13,522 nucleotides of DNA from JADYYB01 sp964402985 (lineage in GTDB: Bacteria > Pseudomonadota > Alphaproteobacteria > Rhizobiales > Kaistiaceae), in NCBI GenBank assembly GCA_964402985.1, contig CAYOET010000050.1:1-13522 (forward strand), in the 5' to 3' direction. The notes beneath the pieces were generated by a model. It had not been told where the DNA came from and did not search any database. It was given only the letters and a program-made list of their open reading frames with translations. Below, in pieces: positions 7,322 to 13,522 of this stretch (position 1 is the stretch's first letter; every line of letters begins with the position of its first letter). The translations under genes were made by a program, and so were the position numbers.

Positions 7322-7580
7322 AAGTTATACGCCGCCTCCTCAAGCGAATTGCGGCGCGAGCGCATCCTGGAGGCCCGGCACGCCTCCGAGCGCGCCGTCG
7401 ATAGCGACGCCACCAGGCCCTTCGTCGTCCGCGATACCGACCCCTGGAGTGCGGCTGCCGCTGCCATGTCGCCGCAATACCTACCGCGAGCGGCAGGACG
7501 ACGAGGTCAGCACCGTCGTGCGCGAGGCTTTCCTCGGCTGGATCAGGGGCCTCGAGCGCTTCGTCGCCCCGAGTGATTGC
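7322..7580 (+). pseudogene. Possible frameshifted gene remnant
   Basis: Two adjacent stretches look coding by their G/C-rich third codon positions and protein-like composition, but they lie in different frames. The first, in the frame of base 7349, reads RERILEARHASERAVDSD and continues through ATRPFVVRDTDPW to about 7450. The second, in the frame of base 7449, reads RQDDEVSTVVREAFLGWI and continues RGLERFVAPSD to about 7580. Joining them would need a +1 shift near 7440-7490. I do not recognise the protein, there is no convincing start with a ribosome-binding site, and GC-rich genomes produce such stretches by chance. It may equally be two unrelated shadows or a short real gene in the second frame. 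Confidence 0.22.
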
Positions 7581-7711
7581 CTTTACCATCCGGACAGGAG
7601 AAGCCGAAGGCTACAGCCACCCGGAGACAATTCTCACGCCCCTCAGCCTCTACCGGAACCTCAATTCAGCCGCCCCCTCGCCGCCAAATACCTAGAAATA
7701 TTACCGAATTC

Positions 7712-7740
7712 TTGCTCATGGCTTAGGCAATTTTTAAAGT
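7712..7740 (+). promoter_or_regulatory. Candidate promoter of sciP
   Basis: TTGCTC (7712-7717) and TAAAGT (7735-7740) are separated by exactly 17 bases, in the most A+T-rich stretch of the window and about 50 bases before the sciP start. Each hexamer matches the sigma-70 consensus at 4 of 6 positions. No full CtrA box (TTAA-N7-TTAA) and no GANTC methylation site was found close by. Confidence 0.35.
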
Positions 7741-7790
7741 GAACGCCGTACGGTCCCGCTCGAGACGAGTTCTGGTCTGGTGTGGAGTAT

Positions 7791-8066
7791 ATGACCGAAC
7801 AAGCACGGCCTCGGGTCAAATATGTCATTGGCCCCGATGGCAGCCCTCTGACGATTGCCGACTTGCCGCCGCGAGAGACCAAGCGTTGGGTCATCCGCCG
7901 GAAGGCAGAGGTCGTGGCAGCCGTCCGCGGCGGCCTTCTGAGCCTCGACGAGGCGTGCCAGCGCTATACGCTGACCGTGGAGGAGTTCCTCGCCTGGCAG
8001 CAGTCGATCGACCGGCACGGCCTTGCCGGCCTTCGCACCACGCGCATCCAGCAATACCGCGCCTAG
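7791..8066 (+). CDS. sciP: SciP-like CtrA inhibitor (DUF1153 family)
   Basis: The 91-residue protein is an almost complete match in layout to the alphaproteobacterial SciP family: RPRVKYVIGPDGSPLTIADLPP (residues 6-27), then RRKAEVVAAVRGGLLSLDEA, a helix-turn-helix region with YTLTVEEFLAWQ, and HGLAGLRTTRIQQYR at the end. In Caulobacter SciP binds CtrA and blocks transcription from CtrA-activated promoters, timing cell-cycle gene expression; the same role is inferred here. The ATG at 7791 gives the usual MTE-type N-terminus. GGAG (7784-7787) lies only three bases before it, so an in-frame GTG at 7782 (three residues longer) is an alternative. It stands alone on the plus strand with its own promoter candidate and converges on the next gene. 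Confidence 0.92.
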   Translation: MTEQARPRVKYVIGPDGSPLTIADLPPRETKRWVIRRKAEVVAAVRGGLLSLDEACQRYTLTVEEFLAWQQSIDRHGLAGLRTTRIQQYRA

Positions 8067-8089
8067 ACGGCGTTCGGCACCAGGCAACC

Positions 8090-8117
8090 GGCATCCGGAT
8101 GCCCTGTGCCGGATGCC
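8090..8117. repeat. Inverted repeat between convergent genes
   Basis: GGCATCCGG (8090-8098) and CCGGATGCC (8109-8117) are perfect complements around a 10-base spacer, and the left part is also a perfect 14-base palindrome (8090-8103). A further GATGCC copy follows at 8119-8124. It fills the 58-base gap between the sciP stop and the convergent stop at 8125. There is no T tract on either strand. It may act as a weak bidirectional terminator or be a REP-like dispersed repeat. Confidence 0.5.
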
Positions 8118-8124
8118 TGATGCC

Positions 8125-8574
8125 CTACAGAGTCCGGTAGCGCGCGCCCTGCATTCTGACCAGCGACACGAAACCGGTCCCCGGATCGGTGATGAAGCCG
8201 GTATCGAGCCGGCCCTCGACCTCGATCGCCGCGTAGTACGGCACGAAGTTCAGCTCGCCCTCGAGATAGACGACGACGATATCCTCCGGCCACTCGGCGC
8301 CGTCGTTGCAGAACGGGCAAATGGTCATCGGCAGCTTGGTCAGCACGAAGAACGGGACGTCCGGTTTGAGCGGCGGTGCCATGAAGCCGCGCATCGTGAT
8401 CGGCTGCCCGGTCAGCGCCAGGGCTGCGTCGGAGAGGACGTTATCCTTCGCGTAGATGCTGTTGAAGGTGAAGGGCGTCGCCGCCGCGCTGGCTGACTGA
8501 GGCCGAATGACTCCGGCGAATGCCACCAGTCCTGCGAGTGACAAAAGCGCGTCGCGCCGTCTCAATCCGCTCAT
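8125..8574 (-). CDS. Small Tat-type exported CPFC protein of unknown function
   Basis: The 149-residue protein begins with a twin-arginine-like signal, LRRRDALLSLAGLVAFAG, with cleavage near ASA-A (30/31), so it is probably exported folded. The mature part carries a CPFC motif (Cys86-Cys89) followed by DGAEWPEDIVVVYLEG. This layout recalls small DUF3299-like periplasmic proteins with a beta-barrel and a Cys pair, but I cannot confirm the family. The pair could bind a metal or be redox-active. The start at 8574 has GAGGA eight bases upstream and gives the signal peptide; the frame is open up to 8664, but that extension would be translated through a strong hairpin. It lies 127 bases downstream of the alkaline phosphatase in the same direction and may be partly cotranscribed by read-through. 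Confidence 0.8.
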   Translation of the reverse strand: MSGLRRRDALLSLAGLVAFAGVIRPQSASAAATPFTFNSIYAKDNVLSDAALALTGQPITMRGFMAPPLKPDVPFFVLTKLPMTICPFCNDGAEWPEDIVVVYLEGELNFVPYYAAIEVEGRLDTGFITDPGTGFVSLVRMQGARYRTL

Positions 8575-8604
8575 CGGCTCGTTCCTCGCATTGTCAAAAG
8601 GGAC

Positions 8605-8649
8605 AAAGAAAACATCCGGAGGGTCGCACCGAAATGAGACCTCCGGATG
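8605..8649 (-). terminator. Intrinsic terminator or attenuator upstream of the CPFC gene
   Basis: CATCCGGAGG (8613-8622) and CCTCCGGATG (8640-8649) form a perfect 10-base-pair stem around a 17-base loop. On the minus strand the stem is followed directly by TTTTCTTTG. This is the best intrinsic terminator shape in the window. It ends only about 30 bases before the CPFC gene start, leaving little room for a separate promoter. Confidence 0.65.
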
Positions 8650-8662
8650 ACAGTTTGGCGAC

Positions 8663-8687
8663 ACCGGGCGGTTCGTCGCCGCCCGGT
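8663..8687 (-). terminator. Hairpin just after the alkaline phosphatase stop
   Basis: ACCGGGCGG (8663-8671) pairs perfectly with CCGCCCGGT (8679-8687) around a 7-base loop, 14 bases past the alkaline phosphatase stop. No U tract follows on the minus strand, so it may protect the mRNA 3' end rather than terminate by itself. The stronger terminator-like hairpin lies just beyond it. Confidence 0.45.
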
Positions 8688-8701
8688 CTTACGCGCCGCT
8701 A

Positions 8702-10219
8702 CTAAGGGGCGAGGGCCAGGCTGTTGGCCGAGGCGCGAGCCGGGATCTGCGAGGCGAACGCCATCACGTGGTAGATGTAGTTCTGTTCGACGACACCCGA
8801 GAAGAGGTGCGCGTAAGGGCCGGTGGCGAAGATGCCGACGTCCTCGCCGGTGTGCGTCTCGCTACCCAGCGGGATGGTGGCCTGCTGAATATAGTCGGGC
8901 GAGGTCGTGTCCACATTGGTGAGGTCGGCGCGCTCGCCCGGGATTGCGCCCGGGCCGTTCGAGTAGAGCAGAGTCGTGTAGGGCTTGTTGTCCGAGCCCA
9001 TCAGGAGACCGCCTGCGTCGGCGGCGAGGCCGAGGATCGGGTTGCCGCGGGCCGGATAGCCGTTGATGGTCAGGCTGTGGCTGTGGTCGGCGGTGACGAT
9101 GATGAGGGTCTCGTCGAGGTCGACGGCGGCCATAGCGGCCTTGACCGCCTGGTCCATGGCGACCGCGTCGGCAAGGGTCCGGGCGGCGTTGCCGGCGTGG
9201 CTGGCGTGGTCGACGCGGCCACCCTCGATCATGAGGATGAAGCCGTTGTCGTTCTGCTGGAGGACCTCGAGGGCCGCGGTGGTCATCTCGGCCAGCGAGG
9301 GTTCGCCGGCGGCGTCACGGGCGCGATCGAGCTCGTATTCCATGTGGTCGCGCTCGAAGAGGCCGAAGAGGCGGGTGGTGTTGGCAAGATCGACTTCGCC
9401 GAGCTGCGCCGCGTTCCAGACATAGGCCGACGAGTTGGAGTCGCCCAGCCACTCCTCGACGAGGTTGCGGCCGTCGGTGCGGCGGCCCATCGCGGTGGTG
9501 TCTTCCGTGTCGGCGAGGGTGTTCGGGAAGAAGCGGTCGCGACCGCCGCCCATGATCACCTCGAAGCCGTTGCCGGCCTGCCAGCCGACGAGCTGGGCGG
9601 CGATGTCGGTGCAGGCGGTGGCGTCCGCCGGGAGCTGGTAGTTGGCTTCCCAGTCGCGGTTGGCGGTGTGGGCGTAGGCGGCGGCCGGGGTGGCGTGGGT
9701 GATGCGCGCGGTCGAGATCACCCCGGTCGAAAGGCCGGCGCGCTCGGCGAGCTCGAAGATCGTGGTGACTTCGTGGCCCTGGGAGGCGGCGCAATCGCCC
9801 TGGGCGACGGTGCCGTCGACGCCGAGGACGCCGTTATTGGTCTTGATGCCGGTGACCATGGCGGTCGCGGTCGGGGCCGAGTCGGAGACCTGGCCGTCGT
9901 TCGAATAGGTCTTGGAGAGCGCCGAGTACGGCAGGAGGTCGACGGTCAGATTGTTCGATTCGCCGTCGACGCCGCGCGACTGGCCTTCGTAGATGCGGGT
10001 GGCGGTCAGGGTCGAGACCCCGAAGCCGTCGCCGATGAACAGGATGATGTTCTTGGCGCGGTTGACGTTCGGCTGCTGGGCGAGATGTGCGAGCAGCGCG
10101 TCCTGGCCGGCCATGAAGTAGCTGTTGTTGACCTGCGGAAGGGTCGACTGCGCGTAAGCGGCGCCGGCACTCACCAGCAGCGAGGCCCCCGCGAGTAGGA
10201 CAGTCCTCATCTTTGACAT
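8702..10219 (-). CDS. phoA: PhoA-type alkaline phosphatase, periplasmic
   Basis: This enzyme hydrolyses phosphate monoesters outside the cytoplasm to supply phosphate. The 505-residue protein has a Sec signal peptide (cleavage near AYA-Q, 23/24) and the complete two-zinc/magnesium site of the PhoA superfamily: Asp64 in FIGDGFG, nucleophile Ser114 in SDSAPTATA, Glu332, Asp337, His338 and His341 in EGGRVDHASH, Asp378-His379 in TADHSH, and His456 in ETHTGED. His175 in ITHATPAA replaces the Asp153 of E. coli PhoA, as in many bacterial and animal enzymes, and usually means a different magnesium/zinc preference. Arg188 probably corresponds to the substrate-binding Arg166. The start at 10219 is seven bases from GGGAG; an ATG at 10225 is too close to it. 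It is divergent from arsR. A single GTGACAG/CTGTCAC half-site (10299-10305) upstream resembles half of a PHO box. Confidence 0.93.
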   Translation of the reverse strand: MSKMRTVLLAGASLLVSAGAAYAQSTLPQVNNSYFMAGQDALLAHLAQQPNVNRAKNIILFIGDGFGVSTLTATRIYEGQSRGVDGESNNLTVDLLPYSALSKTYSNDGQVSDSAPTATAMVTGIKTNNGVLGVDGTVAQGDCAASQGHEVTTIFELAERAGLSTGVISTARITHATPAAAYAHTANRDWEANYQLPADATACTDIAAQLVGWQAGNGFEVIMGGGRDRFFPNTLADTEDTTAMGRRTDGRNLVEEWLGDSNSSAYVWNAAQLGEVDLANTTRLFGLFERDHMEYELDRARDAAGEPSLAEMTTAALEVLQQNDNGFILMIEGGRVDHASHAGNAARTLADAVAMDQAVKAAMAAVDLDETLIIVTADHSHSLTINGYPARGNPILGLAADAGGLLMGSDNKPYTTLLYSNGPGAIPGERADLTNVDTTSPDYIQQATIPLGSETHTGEDVGIFATGPYAHLFSGVVEQNYIYHVMAFASQIPARASANSLALAP

Positions 10220-10309
10220 TCCCATGCTCCCTTTGGATTGCGCCCGCGCGGAGTCTCTGCCCGCTCGACGGCCGTGAGGGACCTCGTAGCGGTGGCATGT
10301 GACAGTCTG

Positions 10310-10335
10310 ATTGCAAGGAACGCGCTTGCTTCAAT
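10310..10335. promoter_or_regulatory. Candidate ArsR operator in the phoA-arsR divergent region
   Basis: GCAAG (10313-10317) and CTTGC (10325-10329) are perfect inverted arms around a 7-base spacer, with ATTG (10310-10313) and CAAT (10332-10335) further out. It lies 26-51 bases before the arsR start, overlapping where the arsR promoter should be (a TATGTT -10 candidate lies at 10344-10349). ArsR repressors bind such dyads. The pairing is imperfect and no partner site was found, so this is tentative. Confidence 0.35.
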
Positions 10336-10360
10336 TCTCCAACTATGTTTGTAGAGTCGC

Positions 10361-10714
10361 ATGAAAACGGAACCGGAAGCCATCAACCGACTGGCGGCGC
10401 TCGCCCATGAGGCGCGGCTCCGCGCCTTCCGGCTTCTCGTCAAGGCAGGAACCGACGGGATGGCCTCGGGCGAGATCGCCGAGGCCCTCGACATCCCGCC
10501 GACAGCGATGTCGTTCCACCTTTCGGCGCTCGAGCGCTCGGGACTGGTGAAAAGCCAGCGCGAGGGCCGGCGGGTCGTCTACGCGCTTGAGTTCGAGAAC
10601 GTGCGCGGGCTCCTGACCTTCCTGACCGACGATTGCTGCGACGGGCGGCCCGAGCTGTGCGGCATCAAGCCGAAGATCAAGATCAAGACCCAGTCCAAGG
10701 AGGCGGTGTCGTGA
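10361..10714 (+). CDS. arsR: ArsR/SmtB-family arsenic-responsive repressor
   Basis: The 117-residue protein is a winged helix-turn-helix repressor: INRLAALAHEARLRAFRLLV (9-28), then GMASGEIAEALDIPPTAM (33-50) leading into the recognition helix SFHLSALERSGLV and the wing REGRRVVYAL. Three cysteines lie near the C-terminus (Cys92, Cys93, Cys100 in DDCCDGRPELCG), a placement known for a proteobacterial ArsR subgroup and suitable for binding arsenite or antimonite; the classical Cys-Val-Cys site in the DNA-binding helix is absent. The basic tail KPKIKIKTQSK is unusual and may be disordered. No strong ribosome-binding site precedes the ATG. It overlaps arsC by four bases (GTGA) and opens the operon arsR-arsC-aqpS, which it probably represses until arsenite binds. 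Confidence 0.93.
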   Translation: MKTEPEAINRLAALAHEARLRAFRLLVKAGTDGMASGEIAEALDIPPTAMSFHLSALERSGLVKSQREGRRVVYALEFENVRGLLTFLTDDCCDGRPELCGIKPKIKIKTQSKEAVS

Positions 10715-11232
10715 CCGACCGCGTGTTCAACGTTCTCTTCCTCTGCACGGGCAACTCCGCCCGCTCGATCCTCGGTGAGGCGATCCTCAACCGGCTCGGA
10801 CGCGGCCGCTTCCAGGCGTTCTCCGCAGGGTCGCATCCCAAGGGCCAGGTGAATCCCTATGCGATCGACCTCCTCCGCAACCTCGACTACGACGTCTCCG
10901 GCTTCCGCTCGAAGAGCTGGGACGAGTTCGCGGAGCCGGGCGCGCCAAAACTCGATTTCGTCTTCACGGTCTGCGACGACGCCGCCAACGAGACCTGCCC
11001 GCTGTGGCCCGGCCAGCCCATGACGGCCCATTGGGGCGTGCCCGACCCGGCCGCGGTGGAGGGCCTCGAGGCAGTCAAGCGCGCTGCCTTTGCGGACACC
11101 TACCGGATGATGATGAACCGCATATCGATCTTCACCAACCTGCCGCTCGCCAGCATCGACCGCCTGTCGCTGCAGAAGCGCCTTCGCGAGATCGGCGAGC
11201 GGCGTGAACTGCCCGCTTCCGAGCGCGCATAG
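10711..11232 (+). CDS. arsC: Arsenate reductase, low-molecular-weight phosphatase type
   Basis: ArsC reduces arsenate to arsenite in the cytoplasm. The 173-residue protein has the phosphatase P-loop CTGNSAR (Cys12 to Arg18, C-X5-R) and the two resolving cysteines Cys88 and Cys96 in TVCDDAANETCPLWPG, followed by HWGVPDP with the likely general acid Asp112. This triple-cysteine layout fits the thioredoxin-linked class rather than the glutaredoxin-linked E. coli ArsC. A C-terminal extension of about 55 residues (120-173) is longer than in the Gram-positive enzymes but usual for proteobacterial forms. The GTG start at 10711 overlaps the arsR stop and is placed by a near-perfect AAGGAGG (10697-10703) seven bases upstream, so translation is coupled to arsR. 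The longer open frame upstream lies inside arsR. The channel gene starts nine bases after its stop. Confidence 0.94.
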   Translation: MTDRVFNVLFLCTGNSARSILGEAILNRLGRGRFQAFSAGSHPKGQVNPYAIDLLRNLDYDVSGFRSKSWDEFAEPGAPKLDFVFTVCDDAANETCPLWPGQPMTAHWGVPDPAAVEGLEAVKRAAFADTYRMMMNRISIFTNLPLASIDRLSLQKRLREIGERRELPASERA

Positions 11233-11241
11233 ATCGTTCGC

Positions 11242-11955
11242 GTGGCCTTCGACTTACCTCGGCGGGTCGCCACCGAGGCGGCCGGCACCGCCGCCCTCCT
11301 CGCCACCGTGGTCGGGTCGGGGATCATGGCCGACGCGCTCTCGGCCGACGACGCGGTCTCGCTTCTCGCCAACGCGCTCTCGACCGGCGCGATGCTGGTC
11401 GTGCTCATCACGCTCCTCCGGCCGATCTCCGGCGCCCATCTCAATCCGCTGGTCTCGCTCGTCGCGCTCGCGCGCCGGGAACTGCCGCCCCACGCCGCCT
11501 TGGCCTATGTGGCCGCGCAGCTGGCTGGCGGGCTGGCCGGCGTCCTTCTCGCGCATCTGATGTTCGATCTCCCGCTCCTCCAGGCCGCAACAACCGCGCG
11601 GGCAGGCCTCGGCCAGTGGACCGGCGAGTTTGCGGCGACCTTTGGTCTCCTCGCCCTCGTCCTCATTGCCGCGCCGCGCCGCGACGCGAGCGTGGCAGCG
11701 CTGGTCGGGCTCTATATTGCCGCCGCGTACTGGTTCACATCCTCGACCTCCTTTGCCAATCCGGCGGTGACGCTGGCGCGGGCGTTTACGGACACCTTCG
11801 CCGGCATCCGGCCGAGCGACGTGGCGCCGTTCGTGGTGGCTGAGGCAATCGGCGCGCTCGCCGCGCTCGCCGCCGTCCGCTGGCTTCTGTCGGCAGCGGG
11901 CGAGCGGCGCAGGGATGGTGAGACCACCCCTCCCGTGCTAGCCGCAGGGGAATGA
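11242..11955 (+). CDS. aqpS: AqpS-like aquaglyceroporin for arsenite efflux
   Basis: The 237-residue membrane protein is a member of the MIP channel family with about six hydrophobic segments. The second half-helix motif is a normal NPA (173-175) in FANPAVTLAR, with the selectivity-filter Arg180. The first is NPL (68-70) in GAHLNPLVSL instead of NPA. In Sinorhizobium meliloti the aquaglyceroporin AqpS replaces the usual arsenite pump: arsenite made by ArsC leaves down its gradient. The position after arsR and arsC here supports the same job. The GTG start at 11242 lies nine bases after arsC and lacks a clear ribosome-binding site, suggesting coupling to arsC translation. Its TGA overlaps the ruvX ATG (ATGA). 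The C-terminus is short, basic and cytoplasmic. The symbol is assigned by context and similarity. Confidence 0.88.
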   Translation: MAFDLPRRVATEAAGTAALLATVVGSGIMADALSADDAVSLLANALSTGAMLVVLITLLRPISGAHLNPLVSLVALARRELPPHAALAYVAAQLAGGLAGVLLAHLMFDLPLLQAATTARAGLGQWTGEFAATFGLLALVLIAAPRRDASVAALVGLYIAAAYWFTSSTSFANPAVTLARAFTDTFAGIRPSDVAPFVVAEAIGALAALAAVRWLLSAAGERRRDGETTPPVLAAGE

Positions 11956-12425
11956 TCGCCACGCAAGATCCGAATCCCCTCTCCGGCTTGCCGGCGACGG
12001 GACCCCTTCTCGGCCTCGACCTCGGCACCAAGACGATCGGCGTCGCCTTGTCCGACGCCGGGCGGCGCATCGCATCCCCGTTCAAGCTCATCGCGCGGAC
12101 CCGATTCTCGCAGGACGCGGTCAGCCTCCTCGCCATCGCGGACGAGTACCGGGTGAGCGGATTTGTCCTCGGCCTGCCGCTCAACATGGACGGCTCGGAA
12201 GGCCCGCGCGCCCAGGCGACGCGCGCGTTCGCCCGCAATCTTGCCGCCAAGACCACGCTGCCGATCGTGTTCTGGGACGAGCGCCTGTCGACCGCGGCCG
12301 TCACCCGCACGCTGATCGAGGCCGACCGCTCCCGAAAACGCCGCGCCGAGCTCGTCGACAAGATGGCCGCCGCCTACATCCTCCAGGGCGCGCTCGACCG
12401 GCTGACCAAGCCCGACCTTTCGTAA
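11952..12425 (+). CDS. ruvX: Putative pre-16S rRNA nuclease / Holliday junction resolvase RuvX (YqgF)
   Basis: The 157-residue protein has the RNase H-like fold signatures of the YqgF family: GLDLGTKTIGVALSD (21-35) with catalytic Asp23, GLPLNMDGSEGPRA (74-87), FWDERLST (107-114) with acidic residues Asp109/Glu110, and the C-terminal VDKMAAAYIL with Asp136. Family members process the 5' end of 16S rRNA and have also been described as Holliday junction resolvases; the rRNA role is the better supported. The ATG overlaps the aqpS TGA by four bases, with AGGGGA directly before it, so it depends on or is coupled to the arsenic operon transcript. A housekeeping gene tied to an ars operon is unusual, and ruvX may also have an internal promoter that I cannot see. 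pyrB follows 97 bases later. Confidence 0.92.
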   Translation: MIATQDPNPLSGLPATGPLLGLDLGTKTIGVALSDAGRRIASPFKLIARTRFSQDAVSLLAIADEYRVSGFVLGLPLNMDGSEGPRAQATRAFARNLAAKTTLPIVFWDERLSTAAVTRTLIEADRSRKRRAELVDKMAAAYILQGALDRLTKPDLS

Positions 12426-12483
12426 CGCTGCCGCGAGATTTTCCGCGCTATTCACCGGTTTACCATCCGGGCCAAGCGCGTCC

Positions 12484-12512
12484 TTGCCCCATCCGCCGAC
12501 TCCGCCTATAGC
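12484..12512 (+). promoter_or_regulatory. Candidate pyrB promoter
   Basis: TTGCCC (12484-12489) and TATAGC (12507-12512) are separated by exactly 17 bases; each matches the sigma-70 consensus at 4 of 6 positions. Transcription would begin about seven bases later, at or just before the pyrB ATG, so the mRNA would be leaderless or nearly so. No ribosome-binding site is seen before that ATG, which fits. Confidence 0.4.
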
Positions 12513-12522
12513 CATCGCTTCA

Positions 12523-13471
<949 letters not shown>

Positions 13472-13479
<8 letters not shown>

Positions 13480-13522
13480 CCCGGTCCCGATGGCGCCCCC
13501 GGTTCTTAACCTCCCCCTCGAG
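13472..13522 (+). CDS. Possible start of a downstream gene, cut by the window edge
   Basis: An ATG at 13472 overlaps the last eight bases of pyrB and its frame is open to the window end (17 codons: MLSPVPMAPPVLNLPLE). A second in-frame ATG lies at 13490. Genes after pyrB are often pyrC, but the visible residues do not show any dihydroorotase signature, and there is no clear ribosome-binding site. Treat as an unconfirmed partial reading frame. Confidence 0.22.

Larger units (their letters stand above)
7240..7790. other. 551-base region between mnmA and sciP
   Basis: No intact gene is supported here. The left part (to about 7590) is GC-rich and contains two short coding-like stretches in different frames, described separately as a possible gene remnant. 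On the minus strand TATAAC (7329-7324) could be a -10 for mnmA, but no -35 fits. From about 7590 onward the sequence becomes more A+T-rich, and 7690-7740 is the most A+T-rich stretch of the window, typical of a promoter. No tRNA, CRISPR or insertion-sequence end is seen. Confidence 0.5.

Noticed and set aside
7690..7790. CtrA box or GANTC site controlling sciP
   Set aside because: Only single TTAA half-sites and no GANTC found in the A+T-rich promoter region.
8768..10198. 476-codon plus-strand reading frame opposite phoA
   Set aside because: Shadow of phoA: Gly/Val-rich translation with no motif, while phoA has a full active site.
10299..10315. Complete PHO box upstream of phoA
   Set aside because: Only one half-site (CTGTCAC on the minus strand) matches; the second half, 11 bases on, does not.

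Overview
This GC-rich 13.5 kb window looks like the chromosome of an alphaproteobacterium. The strongest taxonomic marker is a clear SciP/DUF1153 gene (7791-8066), a CtrA-associated cell-cycle regulator known from that class. Tight packing, GTG starts, 4-base overlaps, and GC-rich MnmA, RuvX and PyrB proteins fit this. I cannot name a genus.

Layout. (1) 1-1632, minus strand: a class III adenylate/guanylate cyclase fused to an AAA-type ATPase (cut by the window edge) and a YbaK-type aminoacyl-tRNA deacylase. (2) 1633-2024 has no protein gene. Its minus strand folds into a long, interrupted, 6S-RNA-like hairpin followed by a terminator-like hairpin. (3) 2025-6058, plus strand: a secreted PQQ-dependent dehydrogenase with its own terminator, then three exported proteins in a tight row: two unrecognised small four-cysteine proteins and a secreted pentapeptide-repeat protein. 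(4) 6061-7239, minus strand: mnmA, ending 2 bases from the pentapeptide gene. (5) 7240-7790: mostly non-coding, with a possible frameshifted gene remnant and a promoter in front of sciP. (6) 8125-10219, minus strand: a small Tat-type exported CPFC protein and a PhoA-type alkaline phosphatase, separated by two hairpins. (7) 10361-11955, plus strand: an arsenic-resistance operon arsR-arsC-aqpS, divergent from the phosphatase. (8) 11952-13479, plus strand: ruvX, overlapping aqpS by 4 bases, then pyrB with a promoter that predicts an almost leaderless mRNA. Another reading frame begins at the pyrB stop and leaves the window.

How the genes work together. ArsR would sense arsenite through its C-terminal cysteines. 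ArsC reduces arsenate to arsenite, and the AqpS-like channel would let arsenite leave the cell. The divergent alkaline phosphatase releases phosphate, the chemical analogue of arsenate, in the periplasm. The PQQ dehydrogenase and the three exported proteins after it are all periplasmic or outer-surface candidates, and no cytochrome c partner is visible. Most of the window is housekeeping or known accessory content. The points most worth a second look are the structured RNA, the altered metal-site residues of the PQQ enzyme and the uncharacterised exported trio.
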